Position numbers and translations under genes: made by a program | Notes under the pieces: generated by a model | The model's database searches: none | Told to the model about the DNA's origin: nothing | What the model saw: the letters and a program-made list of their open reading frames with translations, nothing else | From: Achromobacter spanius | GTDB lineage: Bacteria; Pseudomonadota; Gammaproteobacteria; Burkholderiales; Burkholderiaceae_B | Assembly (NCBI RefSeq): GCF_003994415.1 | Contig: NZ_CP034689.1 | Coordinates: 744,001 to 808,000 of the forward strand | Direction: 5' to 3' | DNA length: 64,000 nt | Shown: positions 45,046-54,688 of the stretch, piece after piece | Layout: every line of letters begins with the position of its first letter | Position numbering within the stretch: position 1 is the first letter of the stretch

Positions 45046-45438
45046 ATGATCGGTAACTGGAATTACGGAACCGGCCGTCGCAAAACTTCGGTGGCTCGCG
45101 TTTTCATCAAGAAGGGCACGGGTAAGATCGTTGTCAACGGCAAGCCCGTCGACGATTTCTTCGCCCGCGAAACTGGTCGCATGATCGTGCGCCAACCGCT
45201 GGAATTGACCGGCCACCTGGAATCGTTCGACATCAAAGTCAACGTCCACGGCGGCGGTGAAACCGGCCAGGCTGGCGCAGTCCGTCACGGCATCACGCGT
45301 GCCCTGATCGACTACGACGCGACCCTGAAGCCCGCACTGTCGCAAGCTGGCTTTGTGACCCGCGATGCCCGTGAAGTCGAACGTAAGAAGGTCGGCTTCC
45401 GCAAGGCACGTCGTCGCAAGCAGTTCAGCAAGCGTTAA
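45046..45438 (+). CDS. rpsI: 30S ribosomal protein S9
   Basis: 130 residues. It contains the opening NYGTGRRKTSVARVFIKKG and the tail RKARRRKQFSKR, whose C-terminal lysine/arginine tail reaches the P-site tRNA anticodon loop. The pair rplM-rpsI ends in an intrinsic terminator. Confidence 0.98.
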   Translation: MIGNWNYGTGRRKTSVARVFIKKGTGKIVVNGKPVDDFFARETGRMIVRQPLELTGHLESFDIKVNVHGGGETGQAGAVRHGITRALIDYDATLKPALSQAGFVTRDAREVERKKVGFRKARRRKQFSKR

Positions 45439-45450
45439 TGTTGCTGCAAA

Positions 45451-45480
45451 AAACCCGCTTCGGCGGGTTTTTTGTTTTTT
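45451..45480 (+). terminator. intrinsic terminator of rplM-rpsI
   Basis: AAACCCGC-TTCG-GCGGGTTT followed by TTTGTTTTTT. A UUCG tetraloop and long T tract, 12 bp after rpsI. Confidence 0.95.
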
Positions 45481-45651
45481 GGGCGGTGATGACGCTACGG
45501 CTCCGGTGGCCAGCTTCTGCTGCGCGGAACTCCGCCCCATCTAAGCCGGTCGGATGAGTCCAGATGGCCATCGCGATGCTCGCGTCGGCACAACCCTGTA
45601 TTCTCCGGGCGATACAATCTGTTTTCGTCCTACGAAGAGTTCATACCTATC

Positions 45652-46716
45652 ATGGCCCAAGCATCGAATACCCGTATCAAGGTTGGTATTGTCGGCGGCA
45701 CCGGTTATACCGGCGTCGAGCTGCTGCGCTTGCTGTCGCAGCATCCCAACGTGGAATTGACCGCCATCACGTCCCGCAAGGAAGACGGGCTGCCGGTCGC
45801 TGATATGTACCCGAACCTGCGAGGCCGAGTGAACCTGGCCTTTTCCGCGCCCGAAAAGGCCTCGTTGACGGACTGCGACGTGGTGTTCTTCGCCACACCT
45901 CATGGCGTTGCGATGGCGCAAGCCCAGGAACTGATCGCCGCGGGCACCCGCGTCATCGACCTGGCCGCTGATTTCCGTCTGCAGGACATCCCCACGTTCG
46001 AACGCTGGTACAAGATTCCCCACACCTGCCCCGACATCCTGGCCGAATCCCAATATGGCCTGGTGGAGCTGAACCGCGACGCCATTGCCAAGGCCCGCGT
46101 CATCGGTAACCCCGGCTGCTACCCCACCACCGTGTTGTTGGGTCTGGCGCCGCTGCTGGAGGGCGGCAAGTCGCTGGTGGATACGCAAACGTTGATCGCC
46201 GACTGCAAGTCCGGCGTGTCGGGCGCGGGCCGCAAGGCGGAAGTGGGTTCTCTGTTTTCGGAAGCGTCCGACAATTTCAAGGCTTATGGGGTGGCCGGCC
46301 ACCGCCATCATCCGGAAATCGTAGCCCAGTTGGAGAAGATTGCCGGGGGCAAGGTTGGTCTGACGTTCGTGCCGCACCTGGTGCCGATGATCCGTGGCAT
46401 GTTCTCGACCCTGTACGCCCGCATCTTGCCCGAGGCGCGCGACACGGACTTCCAGGCGTTGTTTGAACAGCGCTACGCCAATGAGCCTTTTGTTGACGTC
46501 ATGCCGGCCGGCAGCCTGCCCGAAACCCGTTCAGTGCGCGCGTCGAACAACCTGCGTATCGCACTCAGCCGCCCGGGCAATGGTGACCAATTGATCGTCC
46601 TGGTCGTCCAGGACAACCTGGTCAAGGGCGCCGCGGGCCAAGCAGTACAGAACATGAACTTGATGTTCGGTGTTGCCGAGTCCACGGGCCTGGACCAGGT
46701 GGCCATTCTGCCTTGA
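45652..46716 (+). CDS. argC: N-acetyl-gamma-glutamyl-phosphate reductase
   Basis: 354 residues. The NAD(P)-binding loop is VGIVGGTGYTGVELLRLL and the catalytic cysteine is in GNPGCYPTTVLLGL. It makes N-acetylglutamate semialdehyde in arginine biosynthesis, in the cytoplasm. argC behind rplM-rpsI and before erpA is a known betaproteobacterial order. Confidence 0.96.
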   Translation: MAQASNTRIKVGIVGGTGYTGVELLRLLSQHPNVELTAITSRKEDGLPVADMYPNLRGRVNLAFSAPEKASLTDCDVVFFATPHGVAMAQAQELIAAGTRVIDLAADFRLQDIPTFERWYKIPHTCPDILAESQYGLVELNRDAIAKARVIGNPGCYPTTVLLGLAPLLEGGKSLVDTQTLIADCKSGVSGAGRKAEVGSLFSEASDNFKAYGVAGHRHHPEIVAQLEKIAGGKVGLTFVPHLVPMIRGMFSTLYARILPEARDTDFQALFEQRYANEPFVDVMPAGSLPETRSVRASNNLRIALSRPGNGDQLIVLVVQDNLVKGAAGQAVQNMNLMFGVAESTGLDQVAILP

Positions 46717-46762
46717 TGTTTTGCAAGGGCTGGCGCTGTATGCTGCCGGCCTTGCGCGCTTT

Positions 46763-47512
46763 ATGCCAGCCGACTCCGCTTCCCCCAGCCCGCCACCCCG
46801 CTCCAGGAGCGGGCTGCGCCGCATGCTGGCAGGGGCGCTGATCGGCCTGTTGGTGGGCGGCTCCGCTGGTTACGGCTACGCGCTGCGGCAAGCACGGCCG
46901 CAGGACGCAGTGGTGATCAGCAAGCAGCAGGCCGAGGCGCAAACCGAAGCCATGCGCCAACAGGGCGCGCAGTTGCGCTACACCCAAAGCCAGTTGGATA
47001 CGGCGGACGGCGAACTCGTCATCGAGCGCGCGGCACGCCAAGAGCTTGAAACCCAGTTGCGCACGGCTCAGGCCGAGCTTGGCCGGGTACGCGACCAATT
47101 GGCGTTCTACGAGCAGTTGTTGCCCGCTGGGCCGGAAGGGTCGGTGGATATCCGCGGCGTGCAGATAGACCGTGAAGGCGGCGGTTTGCGCTACAAGGTG
47201 CTGCTGATGCGCAGCGGCCGCAATGGCGGTGCTGTTTTTGCGGGTGCGCTGCGGTTTCAGGCCACCGGTGTGCTCGGGGGAGAGACCGTTACGGTGGAAC
47301 TGGCCCCCATGCAGGTGAGGGCCGAAGCTGGCCCGGTAACCGCCACGGGCGAGTCGACGTCAGCCGCATCGCTGGCCTTGCAGTTTGATCAGTACCAACG
47401 CAGCCAGGGCATCCTGGCGATTCCCGAGGGATTTGTCCCCGAAAGTGTGACCGTCAGCGTCCTCGAAGGCGAAACCGTCCGCGCCTCGCGAAGTGTCAAA
47501 CTGGAACTTTGA
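46763..47512 (+). CDS. membrane-anchored coiled-coil protein of unknown function
   Basis: 249 residues from the ATG at 46763 (other starts possible). A Ser/Pro-rich N-terminus is followed by a membrane helix (MLAGALIGLLVGGSAGYGYA), then a coiled-coil-like region rich in Gln/Glu/Ala at about 50-120 (KQQAEAQTEAMRQQGAQLRY), and a beta-rich C-terminal domain from about 135. This looks like the DUF6776-type proteins found between argC and erpA in Burkholderiales. Function unknown; periplasmic C-terminus likely. Confidence 0.7.
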   Translation: MPADSASPSPPPRSRSGLRRMLAGALIGLLVGGSAGYGYALRQARPQDAVVISKQQAEAQTEAMRQQGAQLRYTQSQLDTADGELVIERAARQELETQLRTAQAELGRVRDQLAFYEQLLPAGPEGSVDIRGVQIDREGGGLRYKVLLMRSGRNGGAVFAGALRFQATGVLGGETVTVELAPMQVRAEAGPVTATGESTSAASLALQFDQYQRSQGILAIPEGFVPESVTVSVLEGETVRASRSVKLEL

Positions 47513-47537
47513 GTCTAGTCAAGCCCTGCGCTATAGT
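47509..47537 (+). promoter_or_regulatory. sigma-70 promoter of erpA
   Basis: TTGAGT (47509-47514) and TATAGT (47532-47537) have an exact 17-base spacer. The start point would be about 47544, some 55 bases before the erpA ATG. It overlaps the previous gene's stop. Confidence 0.75.
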
Positions 47538-47598
47538 GACACCATGCGAGCGCCGTTGCCGCTCACCGAAATATGGCCGATCCGGCCAGGAGTGAACC

Positions 47599-47970
47599 AT
47601 GAATGCAGTAACCGAAACCGTCGATCTTCAGGCCGCCCCGCCTGTGCCCTTGGTATTTACCGACTCGGCTGCCGCCAAAGTGAAGGATTTGTTGGCCGAA
47701 GAAGGCAACCCCGACCTGAAGCTGCGCGTCTTCGTCCAAGGTGGCGGCTGTTCGGGCTTTCAGTATGGCTTTACGTTTGACGAAGTCGTGAACGAAGACG
47801 ACACCGTGCTGGACAAGGCTGGCGTTCAACTGCTTGTTGACCCGATGAGCTTTCAATACCTGGTCGGTGCTGAAATCGACTACAAGGAAGACCTTGAAGG
47901 CGCCCAATTCGTTATCCGCAATCCCAACGCCAGCACCACCTGCGGCTGCGGTTCCTCGTTCTCGGTGTAA
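47599..47970 (+). CDS. erpA: iron-sulfur cluster insertion protein ErpA
   Basis: 123 residues, A-type Fe-S carrier. The three conserved cysteines lie in VQGGGCSGFQYGF and TTCGCGSSFSV. It hands [4Fe-4S] clusters to apo-enzymes, including those of isoprenoid synthesis and respiration. It has its own promoter and is followed by a terminator. Confidence 0.96.
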   Translation: MNAVTETVDLQAAPPVPLVFTDSAAAKVKDLLAEEGNPDLKLRVFVQGGGCSGFQYGFTFDEVVNEDDTVLDKAGVQLLVDPMSFQYLVGAEIDYKEDLEGAQFVIRNPNASTTCGCGSSFSV

Positions 47971-47990
47971 TCGCCCTGGCAGGAAAGTAA

Positions 47991-48020
47991 AAGCCCTTCG
48001 GCATGCCGAAGGGCTTTTTT
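47991..48020 (+). terminator. intrinsic terminator after erpA
   Basis: AAGCCCTTCGGC pairs with GCCGAAGGGCTT around an AT centre, followed by TTTT, 20 bp after the stop. On the minus strand it also lies beyond the anmK stop with AAAGGG-type flanks and may serve both convergent genes. Confidence 0.93.
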
Positions 48021-48055
48021 GCATTGGTCTGACACTCCCGCGAAACGCTCGCCCG

Positions 48056-49189
48056 TCATGCCGGATACAGTGCGCCCAGCACCCGCGGGCCGCGCGCGCC
48101 TGTCACCGCGGGTTGTCCCGCGGGTTTGCGTTGAACAAAGGCCTGCGCCAGCCAGGCGAAGGCCAGCGCTTCGACCTGCTGCGCCGGCACGCCAAGCGCG
48201 TCGGTCGGATGCACGGGGCGTTGCAGGCAATACGTCAGTTCCCGCATCAGGCCGCCGTTGCGCGCCCCGCCTCCACACACGAAAACCTCTTGCGTCTGTG
48301 CGGCAGCCGCGTCGATGGCGTTGGCAACCGTACGCGCGGTCAGGCGTTGCAGGGTCGCCTGCACGTCTTGCGGAGCCGGCGTAGGGCCGTCAAATGTCGC
48401 AAGGCGGTCATCCAGCCATTGCAGGTTGAATAGATCGCGACCGGTGGATTTCGGCGCGGGAAGGGCGAACCAGGGTTCGCTGGCGATCAACTGTTCAAGC
48501 AGGGGGGCCACGACCTGGCCCGTGGCGGCCCAGCGGCCGTCCGCGTCATAGGGCGAGCCCAAATGACGTTGGCACCATGCGTCAAGAAGAACATTGGCCG
48601 GCCCTGTGTCGAAGCCGCGTGCAGGCATGCCAGGCACAAGCAGCGTGACGTTGGCGATGCCACCCAGGTTGAGAACGGCACGGCCTTGCGGCGCGCCGAA
48701 GATGGCAGCGTGGAAGGGAGGAACCAGCGGTGCGCCTTGGCCGCCCGCCGCCACATCCCGGCTGCGGAAATCCGCCACCACATCAATGCCGCTGAGTTCC
48801 GCAAGCAGGGCGGGTGCGTTGAGCTGCACGGTATAGCCGCTCTCTGGACGGTGCCTGACGGTCTGGCCGTGCGCGCCGATGGCGGTCACATCGCGGGCGC
48901 TCAACCCCGCATCCCGCAGCAAGCCGGCCACGGCCTGGGCATACAGCCGGGCCAACGCATTGGCGGCCAGGGCGGCGCGCGCCAGCTCATCGTCGCCGGA
49001 TCGGTTCAATGCCAGTAGTTCGCGCCGCAAGTTCTCGGGCATGGGCAGGCTGGCGCTGGCCAGGACCTGGGGCGCTTGCGTGTCGGCCAGGCGCACCAGC
49101 ACGCCGTCTACGCCGTCGACGCTGGTGCCCGACATCAAGCCGATATAAAGCGCCGCGCTGGCGGACGATACAGGTACGGTGGAGTTCAC
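48056..49189 (-). CDS. anmK: anhydro-N-acetylmuramic acid kinase
   Basis: 377 residues. The N-terminus IGLMSGTSVDGVDGVLVRL is the AnmK signature (MSGTSxDGxD), and AIGAHGQTVRHRPE plus LNLGGIANVTLLVPG are further family blocks. AnmK phosphorylates and opens 1,6-anhydroMurNAc, returning murein sugars to the cell-wall pool. It lies directly after an M23 endopeptidase on the same strand, both concerned with wall turnover. Confidence 0.95.
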   Translation of the reverse strand: MNSTVPVSSASAALYIGLMSGTSVDGVDGVLVRLADTQAPQVLASASLPMPENLRRELLALNRSGDDELARAALAANALARLYAQAVAGLLRDAGLSARDVTAIGAHGQTVRHRPESGYTVQLNAPALLAELSGIDVVADFRSRDVAAGGQGAPLVPPFHAAIFGAPQGRAVLNLGGIANVTLLVPGMPARGFDTGPANVLLDAWCQRHLGSPYDADGRWAATGQVVAPLLEQLIASEPWFALPAPKSTGRDLFNLQWLDDRLATFDGPTPAPQDVQATLQRLTARTVANAIDAAAAQTQEVFVCGGGARNGGLMRELTYCLQRPVHPTDALGVPAQQVEALAFAWLAQAFVQRKPAGQPAVTGARGPRVLGALYPA

Positions 49190-49208
49190 GGGCGCCTCAA
49201 GAAAGAAA

Positions 49209-49243
49209 AAAGGCGGCCGGCAGAGTGTGCGCGGGCCGCCTTT
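49209..49243 (-). terminator. terminator after the M23 peptidase gene
   Basis: AAAGGCGGCC and GGCCGCCTTT pair over 10 bp; on the minus strand TTTCTTTC follows. It lies between the peptidase stop (49269) and the anmK start (49189). Confidence 0.88.
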
Positions 49244-49268
49244 CAGGACGTTTGCTATTGCTAGCCGT

Positions 49269-50678
49269 CTAGCGGCTGGCCACGTTGGTCAGCGCGTCGG
49301 GCAGCGTCTGCTGGAACTGCGTCAACAGTTGGATTTGCTGCTTGTACGGCGCCACTGCCTGGTTGAACGCGCGAGCTTCCGCCGGCTCCAGGGCGCGGGC
49401 AACGGGCAGGTCCACCGACAGGGGGTCGATCGGCACGTTGTTGACGCGGAACTCGTAGTGCAGGTGCGGGCCGGTGGCCCAGCCTGTGGACCCGACGTAA
49501 CCCAGCAATTGGCCTTGCGAGATTTTGGAACCCTTGGTGATGCCGGCGGCGATGCGGCTCTGGTGAGCGTACAGCGTCGAATACTTGCCGTGATGCTTCA
49601 CGATGACCACGTTGCCGTAGCCGTTCTGCCAGCCCGAGAACTCAACCGTGCCGTCCGCCGTGGCATGGATCGGCGTGCCCGAAGGCGCGGCGTAGTCCAC
49701 GCCCTTGTGGCCGGTCCAGGTCTTGTGGATCGGATGCATGCGCATGCCGAACGTGGAGCTGATGCGGCTGAACTTCAGCGCGGTGCGCAAGAAGGCGCCG
49801 CGCAGGCTGGTGCCGTCGAAGTCGTAATACGAACCCGACTTTTCGTCCGGGCTGAACCACACGGCGTTATAGGTCTTGCCGCCGTTGATGAATTCCAGGG
49901 CCAGCACGCGGCCCGCGCCAGCGTAGCGGCCGTCGTGGGAGCGGACTTCGTACACCACGCGGAATTGGTCGCCTTGACGCAGGTCGCGCAGAAAGTCGAT
50001 CTTGGCGCTGAGGATGTCGGCCATCTGCATGGTGACCGAATCGGGGATGCCGGCGCCGTCCGTGGCGCCAAAGAGCGACGACTTGATCGTGCCCACGGCA
50101 ACGCGTGTCTGGCGCTCGGTGCTTTCAGTGACTTCCTCGGCCTTGTAGCTATCGCCCGAGGGGGCAACATGCAGCATGCGCGTCACCACCTGGCCATCGC
50201 TTTCGTTGCCGGGCGTGTGGATGTAGCGCAGCCAGATCAGCTTGCCCTGCTCATCCGTGGCGGCCTGCACCGAGCGTCCCGGGTACAGCTTATAGATGCT
50301 GCGGGCGCTGGCGTCGTGCGTCAGGAAACTTTGCAGGTTGGGCGCGTCCAGCTCCAGCCGTTGCAGTACCGCGGAAAGCGTGTCCCCGGGGCGGATGCGG
50401 GTTTCGCTGATGTACGGCGCGGCGCTCGGCGTGCTGACTTCGACTTGCTCGGCGGTCAGCGGCAGAATGCTCTGGATGATGCGGGACGGGGGGAGTTCGG
50501 AGCGGTCGGGTTGCTGCACCATGCCCAAGGCGGCGGCGCCGGCAAACAGACCGATTGCGGTGACGAGAAGAGTGCGGCGGAAAAGTCCCGAGCGATGGGG
50601 CTTGGGCTCAACGGGCGCAAACAGGGCAGCAACTTTGCGCTTGATGCTACTCGCCAGTTCGTGGAGGCCACGATTCAT
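49269..50678 (-). CDS. M23-family murein DD-endopeptidase (MepM-like)
   Basis: 469 residues. A membrane anchor (RRTLLVTAIGLFAGAAALGM, about 29-48) is followed by a LysM/OapA-like region (IRPGDTLSAVLQRLELDAPN) and, at about 320-430, the M23 metallopeptidase domain with HKGVDYAAPSGTPI (His and Asp zinc ligands) and GPHLHYEFRVN (HxH). It should cut peptide cross-links in the periplasm to allow wall growth. It is divergent from tyrS and precedes anmK. Confidence 0.92.
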   Translation of the reverse strand: MNRGLHELASSIKRKVAALFAPVEPKPHRSGLFRRTLLVTAIGLFAGAAALGMVQQPDRSELPPSRIIQSILPLTAEQVEVSTPSAAPYISETRIRPGDTLSAVLQRLELDAPNLQSFLTHDASARSIYKLYPGRSVQAATDEQGKLIWLRYIHTPGNESDGQVVTRMLHVAPSGDSYKAEEVTESTERQTRVAVGTIKSSLFGATDGAGIPDSVTMQMADILSAKIDFLRDLRQGDQFRVVYEVRSHDGRYAGAGRVLALEFINGGKTYNAVWFSPDEKSGSYYDFDGTSLRGAFLRTALKFSRISSTFGMRMHPIHKTWTGHKGVDYAAPSGTPIHATADGTVEFSGWQNGYGNVVIVKHHGKYSTLYAHQSRIAAGITKGSKISQGQLLGYVGSTGWATGPHLHYEFRVNNVPIDPLSVDLPVARALEPAEARAFNQAVAPYKQQIQLLTQFQQTLPDALTNVASR

Positions 50679-50934
50679 CGTGAAGATACCCTCTCAGGTG
50701 GCTGGGCTCTCAGGGTGCGTGGCACGATCGGCCCCGCGCGCCACGATATCCGGGGCAAGGGCTGGCGCTGCGCGCATCTTGTGAACAACGGGGTGGTAGG
50801 CCGAACCGCAACTGCGTATAGATAGTAGTTGCGTATGATTGGGCGGTATCCTAGCTGATTCGGCTAGAATTTTCGATAGTTTTCGTCACTTTTTACACCT
50901 TTTTGTCGGCTGAAGCCGCTTTGGTCCCCCTGCC

Positions 50935-52164
50935 ATGTCTCCCTCTGAAGCCCCTATTACTCCTGAAGTCGAAGCCGATCTGCGTATAGCCAAGCGCGGT
51001 TGCGACGAATTGCTGGTTGAATCCGAATTCGCTCGCAAGCTGGCCAAGAGCCGCGCGACCGGCGTGCCGCTGCGCATCAAACTGGGGCTGGATCCCACCG
51101 CGCCGGACATCCATCTGGGCCATACGGTGGTGCTGAACAAGATGCGCCAGTTGCAGGACCTGGGGCACAACGTCATTTTCCTGATCGGCGACTTTACCTC
51201 CACCATCGGCGACCCCAGCGGCCGCAACAGCACACGGCCGCCGCTGACCCGCGAACAGATCGAGTCCAACGCCAAGACCTATTATGCGCAAGCCAGCCTG
51301 GTGCTGGATCCGGCCCGCACCGAGATCCGTTACAACTCCGAATGGTGCGATCCCCTGGGCGCGCGCGGCATGATCCAACTGGCTTCGCGCTATACGGTGG
51401 CCCGGATGATGGAGCGCGAAGACTTCACCAAGCGCTTCAAGGGTGGCATCCCGATTTCGGTGCATGAGTTCCTGTATCCCTTGATGCAGGGCTATGACTC
51501 CGTGGCGCTGAAGTCCGATCTGGAGCTGGGGGGCACCGATCAGAAATTCAACCTGCTGGTCGGGCGCGAGTTGCAAAAGGAATATGGCCAGGAGCCCCAG
51601 TGCATTCTGACGATGCCGCTGCTGGTGGGTACGGACGGCGTCGAGAAAATGTCCAAGTCCAAGGGCAACTACATCGGTATTTCGGAGTCGCCCGACTCGA
51701 TGTTCGGCAAGCTCATGTCGATTTCCGACACGCTGATGTGGCGCTACTTCGAACTGCTGTCCTTCCGTTCGCTGGAAGACATCGCAGCCCTCAAGCAAGA
51801 GACGGATGGCGGCCGCAACCCCCGCGATGCGAAAGTCATGCTGGCTCAGGAAATCATCACCCGCTTCCATTCCGCCAAGGCGGCGGACGACGCGCTCGCC
51901 TCCTTCGAGGCGCGCTTTCGCGACGGCGCCATTCCCGAGGACATGCCCGAGGTGAACATAGGCGGCGCGCCGATTGGCATTCTGAAGCTGCTGCGCGAGG
52001 CGGGTCTGGTGGCCTCCGGCTCGGAAGCCCAGCGCAACGTGGAGCAGGGCGGTGTGCGTGTCAACGGCGATCGGGTCGAAGATAAATCGTTGCAATTGCC
52101 GGTTGGAACTTACGTGGTGCAGGTGGGCAAGCGCAAGTTCGCGCGTGTTAACTTGAACCCATGA
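50935..52164 (+). CDS. tyrS: tyrosyl-tRNA synthetase
   Basis: 409 residues. The HIGH motif is PDIHLGHTVVLNKM and the KMSKS motif is VEKMSKSKGNYIG. The C-terminal S4-like RNA-binding domain begins near VASGSEAQRNVEQGGVRVNG. It charges tRNA-Tyr. The pair (M23 peptidase)-(anmK) diverging from tyrS is a standard proteobacterial neighbourhood. Confidence 0.97.
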   Translation: MSPSEAPITPEVEADLRIAKRGCDELLVESEFARKLAKSRATGVPLRIKLGLDPTAPDIHLGHTVVLNKMRQLQDLGHNVIFLIGDFTSTIGDPSGRNSTRPPLTREQIESNAKTYYAQASLVLDPARTEIRYNSEWCDPLGARGMIQLASRYTVARMMEREDFTKRFKGGIPISVHEFLYPLMQGYDSVALKSDLELGGTDQKFNLLVGRELQKEYGQEPQCILTMPLLVGTDGVEKMSKSKGNYIGISESPDSMFGKLMSISDTLMWRYFELLSFRSLEDIAALKQETDGGRNPRDAKVMLAQEIITRFHSAKAADDALASFEARFRDGAIPEDMPEVNIGGAPIGILKLLREAGLVASGSEAQRNVEQGGVRVNGDRVEDKSLQLPVGTYVVQVGKRKFARVNLNP

Positions 52165-52236
52165 TTGCGAACTTTTGATACGCTGAGCAAACGGACAAGG
52201 GCTGGTACGCCCTTGCGGCATTTCAAGGAGCACGAC

Positions 52237-52890
52237 ATGGAACTTTCGAGTTTGTCTTTTTCCGATCACGAGTCGATTCCGGATCGCTATGCGTTCGGCA
52301 AGATCGATGCGCAATCGCACGTCGCGCTGGCTGATAACTACAACCCGCAGTTTTCCTGGGACAACGTCCCGGCGGGAACGCAGTCGTTCGCGTTGATCTG
52401 CCATGATCCGGACGTGCCGTCGCGGCCCGATGATGTCAACCAGGAAGACCGCGAAGTCCCAGCCGACCTGCCGCGCGTTGATTTCTTCCATTGGGTGCTT
52501 ATTGATCTGGCGGCTGACATGCGCGAGATTGACGAAGGCGCCTTTTCCAATGGCATCACGCCCCGTGGCAAAGGCGGCCCTCTGGCGCCCATGGACGCCC
52601 GCCAAGGTATCAATTCGTACTCGTCGTGGTTCGCCAACGACCACGACATGAGTGGCGATTATTTCGGCTATGACGGCCCGTGCCCGCCCTGGAACGATTC
52701 CATCGTGCACCGCTACGTGTTCACCCTGTATGCGCTGGACGTCAGCAGCCTGAACCTGAACGGTTCGTTCACGGGCGAAGACGCGCTGCGCGCCATGCAG
52801 AAACATGTGCTGGCGCAGGCGTCGGTAACGGGGACATACACGCTCAACCCGCGTCTTGCCCCCAAGCAGATTGGCGCCACCGAGGCCTAG
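52237..52890 (+). CDS. YbhB/YbcL-family PEBP-like protein
   Basis: 217 residues from the ATG at 52237, which has AAGGAG upstream; an in-frame TTG start at 52165 is unlikely. Phosphatidylethanolamine-binding-protein motifs: ICHDPDVPSRPDD, FHWVLIDLAADM, and YDGPCPPWND...HRYVFTLYALD. These proteins bind anionic ligands in a small pocket; the cellular role in bacteria is not known. No signal peptide. A terminator follows. Confidence 0.9.
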   Translation: MELSSLSFSDHESIPDRYAFGKIDAQSHVALADNYNPQFSWDNVPAGTQSFALICHDPDVPSRPDDVNQEDREVPADLPRVDFFHWVLIDLAADMREIDEGAFSNGITPRGKGGPLAPMDARQGINSYSSWFANDHDMSGDYFGYDGPCPPWNDSIVHRYVFTLYALDVSSLNLNGSFTGEDALRAMQKHVLAQASVTGTYTLNPRLAPKQIGATEA

Positions 52891-52913
52891 TTTGCGTCAC
52901 GGGCAACCTCGAT

Positions 52914-52937
52914 AGGGCCGCGATGCGGCCCTTTTTT
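52914..52937 (+). terminator. intrinsic terminator after the PEBP-like gene
   Basis: AGGGCCGC-GAT-GCGGCCCT followed by TTTTT. 8-bp stem, 23 bp after the stop. Confidence 0.92.
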
Positions 52938-53218
52938 CGTTCAAGGGCCGGCGGCGCAGCGGTGAGGCTGGCCAACGTCGGCGCCGTCGTCACTGCCACT
53001 CCGTCGCCATTGCATGAAAGTTCTTCAAGTCGGGTTGAGCAGCGTTTTCGGCCAGCAGCCGGTGCCGTGGTTTTCGCGCTCTTCGACCGAAATTTGCCCG
53101 CTTCGGGCGCATTTTGGCGGCAATTGATTCCGGCTGACGGGGTAAACTACGCAGATTCTTCGGGTTTACCCACCCGACACTGCTTTCTCCTCTCTTACCG
53201 CCTCAGGAATCCCCCGTC
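52938..53218. other. glyA upstream region
   Basis: 281 bp between the terminator and glyA. It should carry the glyA promoter. No glycine riboswitch core or clear promoter pair was recognised. Confidence 0.5.
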
Positions 53219-54469
53219 ATGTTTGACCGCAACCTCACCTTGTCCAAGGCTGACCCGGACGTTTGGGCCGCCATCCAGAAGGAAGACGTACGCCAAGAGC
53301 AGCACATTGAGCTGATCGCTTCGGAAAACTACGCCAGCCCGGCCGTCATGCAGGCCCAGGGCACGCAGCTTACGAACAAGTACGCCGAAGGCTACCCGGG
53401 CAAGCGGTACTACGGCGGTTGCGAATACGTGGACGTGGTTGAACAACTGGCCATTGATCGCCTGAAGCAGATCTTCGGTGCTGAAGCCGCCAACGTGCAG
53501 CCCAACTCGGGTTCGCAGGCCAACCAGGGCGTGTACATGGCCGTGCTGAAGCCGGGCGATACCGTGTTGGGCATGAGCCTGGCCGAAGGTGGCCACCTGA
53601 CGCACGGAGCGTCGGTCAATGCTTCGGGCAAGCTGTACAACTTCATCTCGTATGGCCTGGACGAAAACGAAGTCCTGAACTACGAGCAAGTTGAGCAACT
53701 GGCCAAGGAACACAAGCCCAAGCTGATCGTGGCCGGCGCATCGGCCTATGCCCTGCACATCGATTTCGAACGCATGGCCCGCATCGCGCGCGAAAACGGC
53801 GCGCTGTTCATGGTCGACATCGCCCACTACGCGGGTCTGGTTGCCGGCGGCGCCTATCCCAACCCGGTGCCGCATGCCGACTTCGTCACGTCGACCACGC
53901 ACAAGTCGCTGCGCGGCCCGCGCGGCGGCGTCATCATGATGAAGGCCGAGCACGAAAAGATCATCAATTCGGCCATCTTCCCGGGCATTCAAGGCGGCCC
54001 GCTGATGCACGTCATCGCCGGCAAGGCCGTGGCGTTCAAGGAAGCCCTGGATCCCAGCTTCAAGGACTACGCGCAGCAAGTGGTCAAGAACGCCAAGGTC
54101 TTGGCGGACACGCTGGTCAAGCGTGGCCTGCGCATCGTCTCCGGCCGCACCGAAAGCCACGTCATGCTGGTTGACCTGCGCGCCAAGGGCATCACGGGCA
54201 AGGAAGCGGAAGCCGTGCTGGGCCAGGCACACATCACGGTGAACAAGAACGCCATCCCGAACGATCCGGAAAAGCCCTTCGTGACCAGCGGCATCCGCCT
54301 GGGAACGCCGGCCATGACCACGCGCGGCTTTACCGAAGCCGAAGCCGAACTCACCGCCAACCTGATCGCCGACGTGCTGGACAATCCGCGCGACGAAGCC
54401 AACATCGCCGCTGTGCGTGCCCGCGTCAACGAACTGACCTCGCGCCTGCCGGTCTACAGCAAGCAATAA
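53219..54469 (+). CDS. glyA: serine hydroxymethyltransferase
   Basis: 416 residues. The PLP lysine is in VTSTTHKSLRGPRGGV, and ELIASENYASPAV and YAEGYPGKRYYGG are the usual N-terminal blocks. It interconverts serine and glycine and supplies one-carbon units as methylene-THF for thymidylate and purines. It precedes nrdR, which links one-carbon and dNTP supply. Confidence 0.98.
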   Translation: MFDRNLTLSKADPDVWAAIQKEDVRQEQHIELIASENYASPAVMQAQGTQLTNKYAEGYPGKRYYGGCEYVDVVEQLAIDRLKQIFGAEAANVQPNSGSQANQGVYMAVLKPGDTVLGMSLAEGGHLTHGASVNASGKLYNFISYGLDENEVLNYEQVEQLAKEHKPKLIVAGASAYALHIDFERMARIARENGALFMVDIAHYAGLVAGGAYPNPVPHADFVTSTTHKSLRGPRGGVIMMKAEHEKIINSAIFPGIQGGPLMHVIAGKAVAFKEALDPSFKDYAQQVVKNAKVLADTLVKRGLRIVSGRTESHVMLVDLRAKGITGKEAEAVLGQAHITVNKNAIPNDPEKPFVTSGIRLGTPAMTTRGFTEAEAELTANLIADVLDNPRDEANIAAVRARVNELTSRLPVYSKQ

Positions 54470-54520
54470 GCATCCGGTGACAAACCTTCGGGGGTTTACC
54501 GCCGAAGGATCACGACACGC

Positions 54521-54551
54521 AAGGGACGGCCCCGCAAGGTGCCGTCCCTTT
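54521..54551 (+). terminator. terminator between glyA and nrdR
   Basis: AAGGGACGGC and GCCGTCCCTT pair over 10 bp with a 10-base loop, followed by TGCTTTC. The T tract is weak, so some readthrough to nrdR is likely. Confidence 0.75.
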
Positions 54552-54688
54552 GCTTTCAGGGCGGCGGGCGCTATCCTCGTTCCTAGCCGTGATGATATTG
54601 GGGACGAATTAGCCCGTCTCGACGCTTCCCGGGGTAGCGTCGTTACAATATGCTCAAATTTTGCTATCCGTGCCTATAGGGAACACAC

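Noticed and set aside
49179..50825. 548-codon open frame opposite the M23 peptidase
   Set aside because: Antisense shadow of a well-supported gene with a zinc site and membrane anchor.
52938..53218. Glycine riboswitch before glyA
   Set aside because: No conserved aptamer core or tandem aptamer pattern could be recognised.
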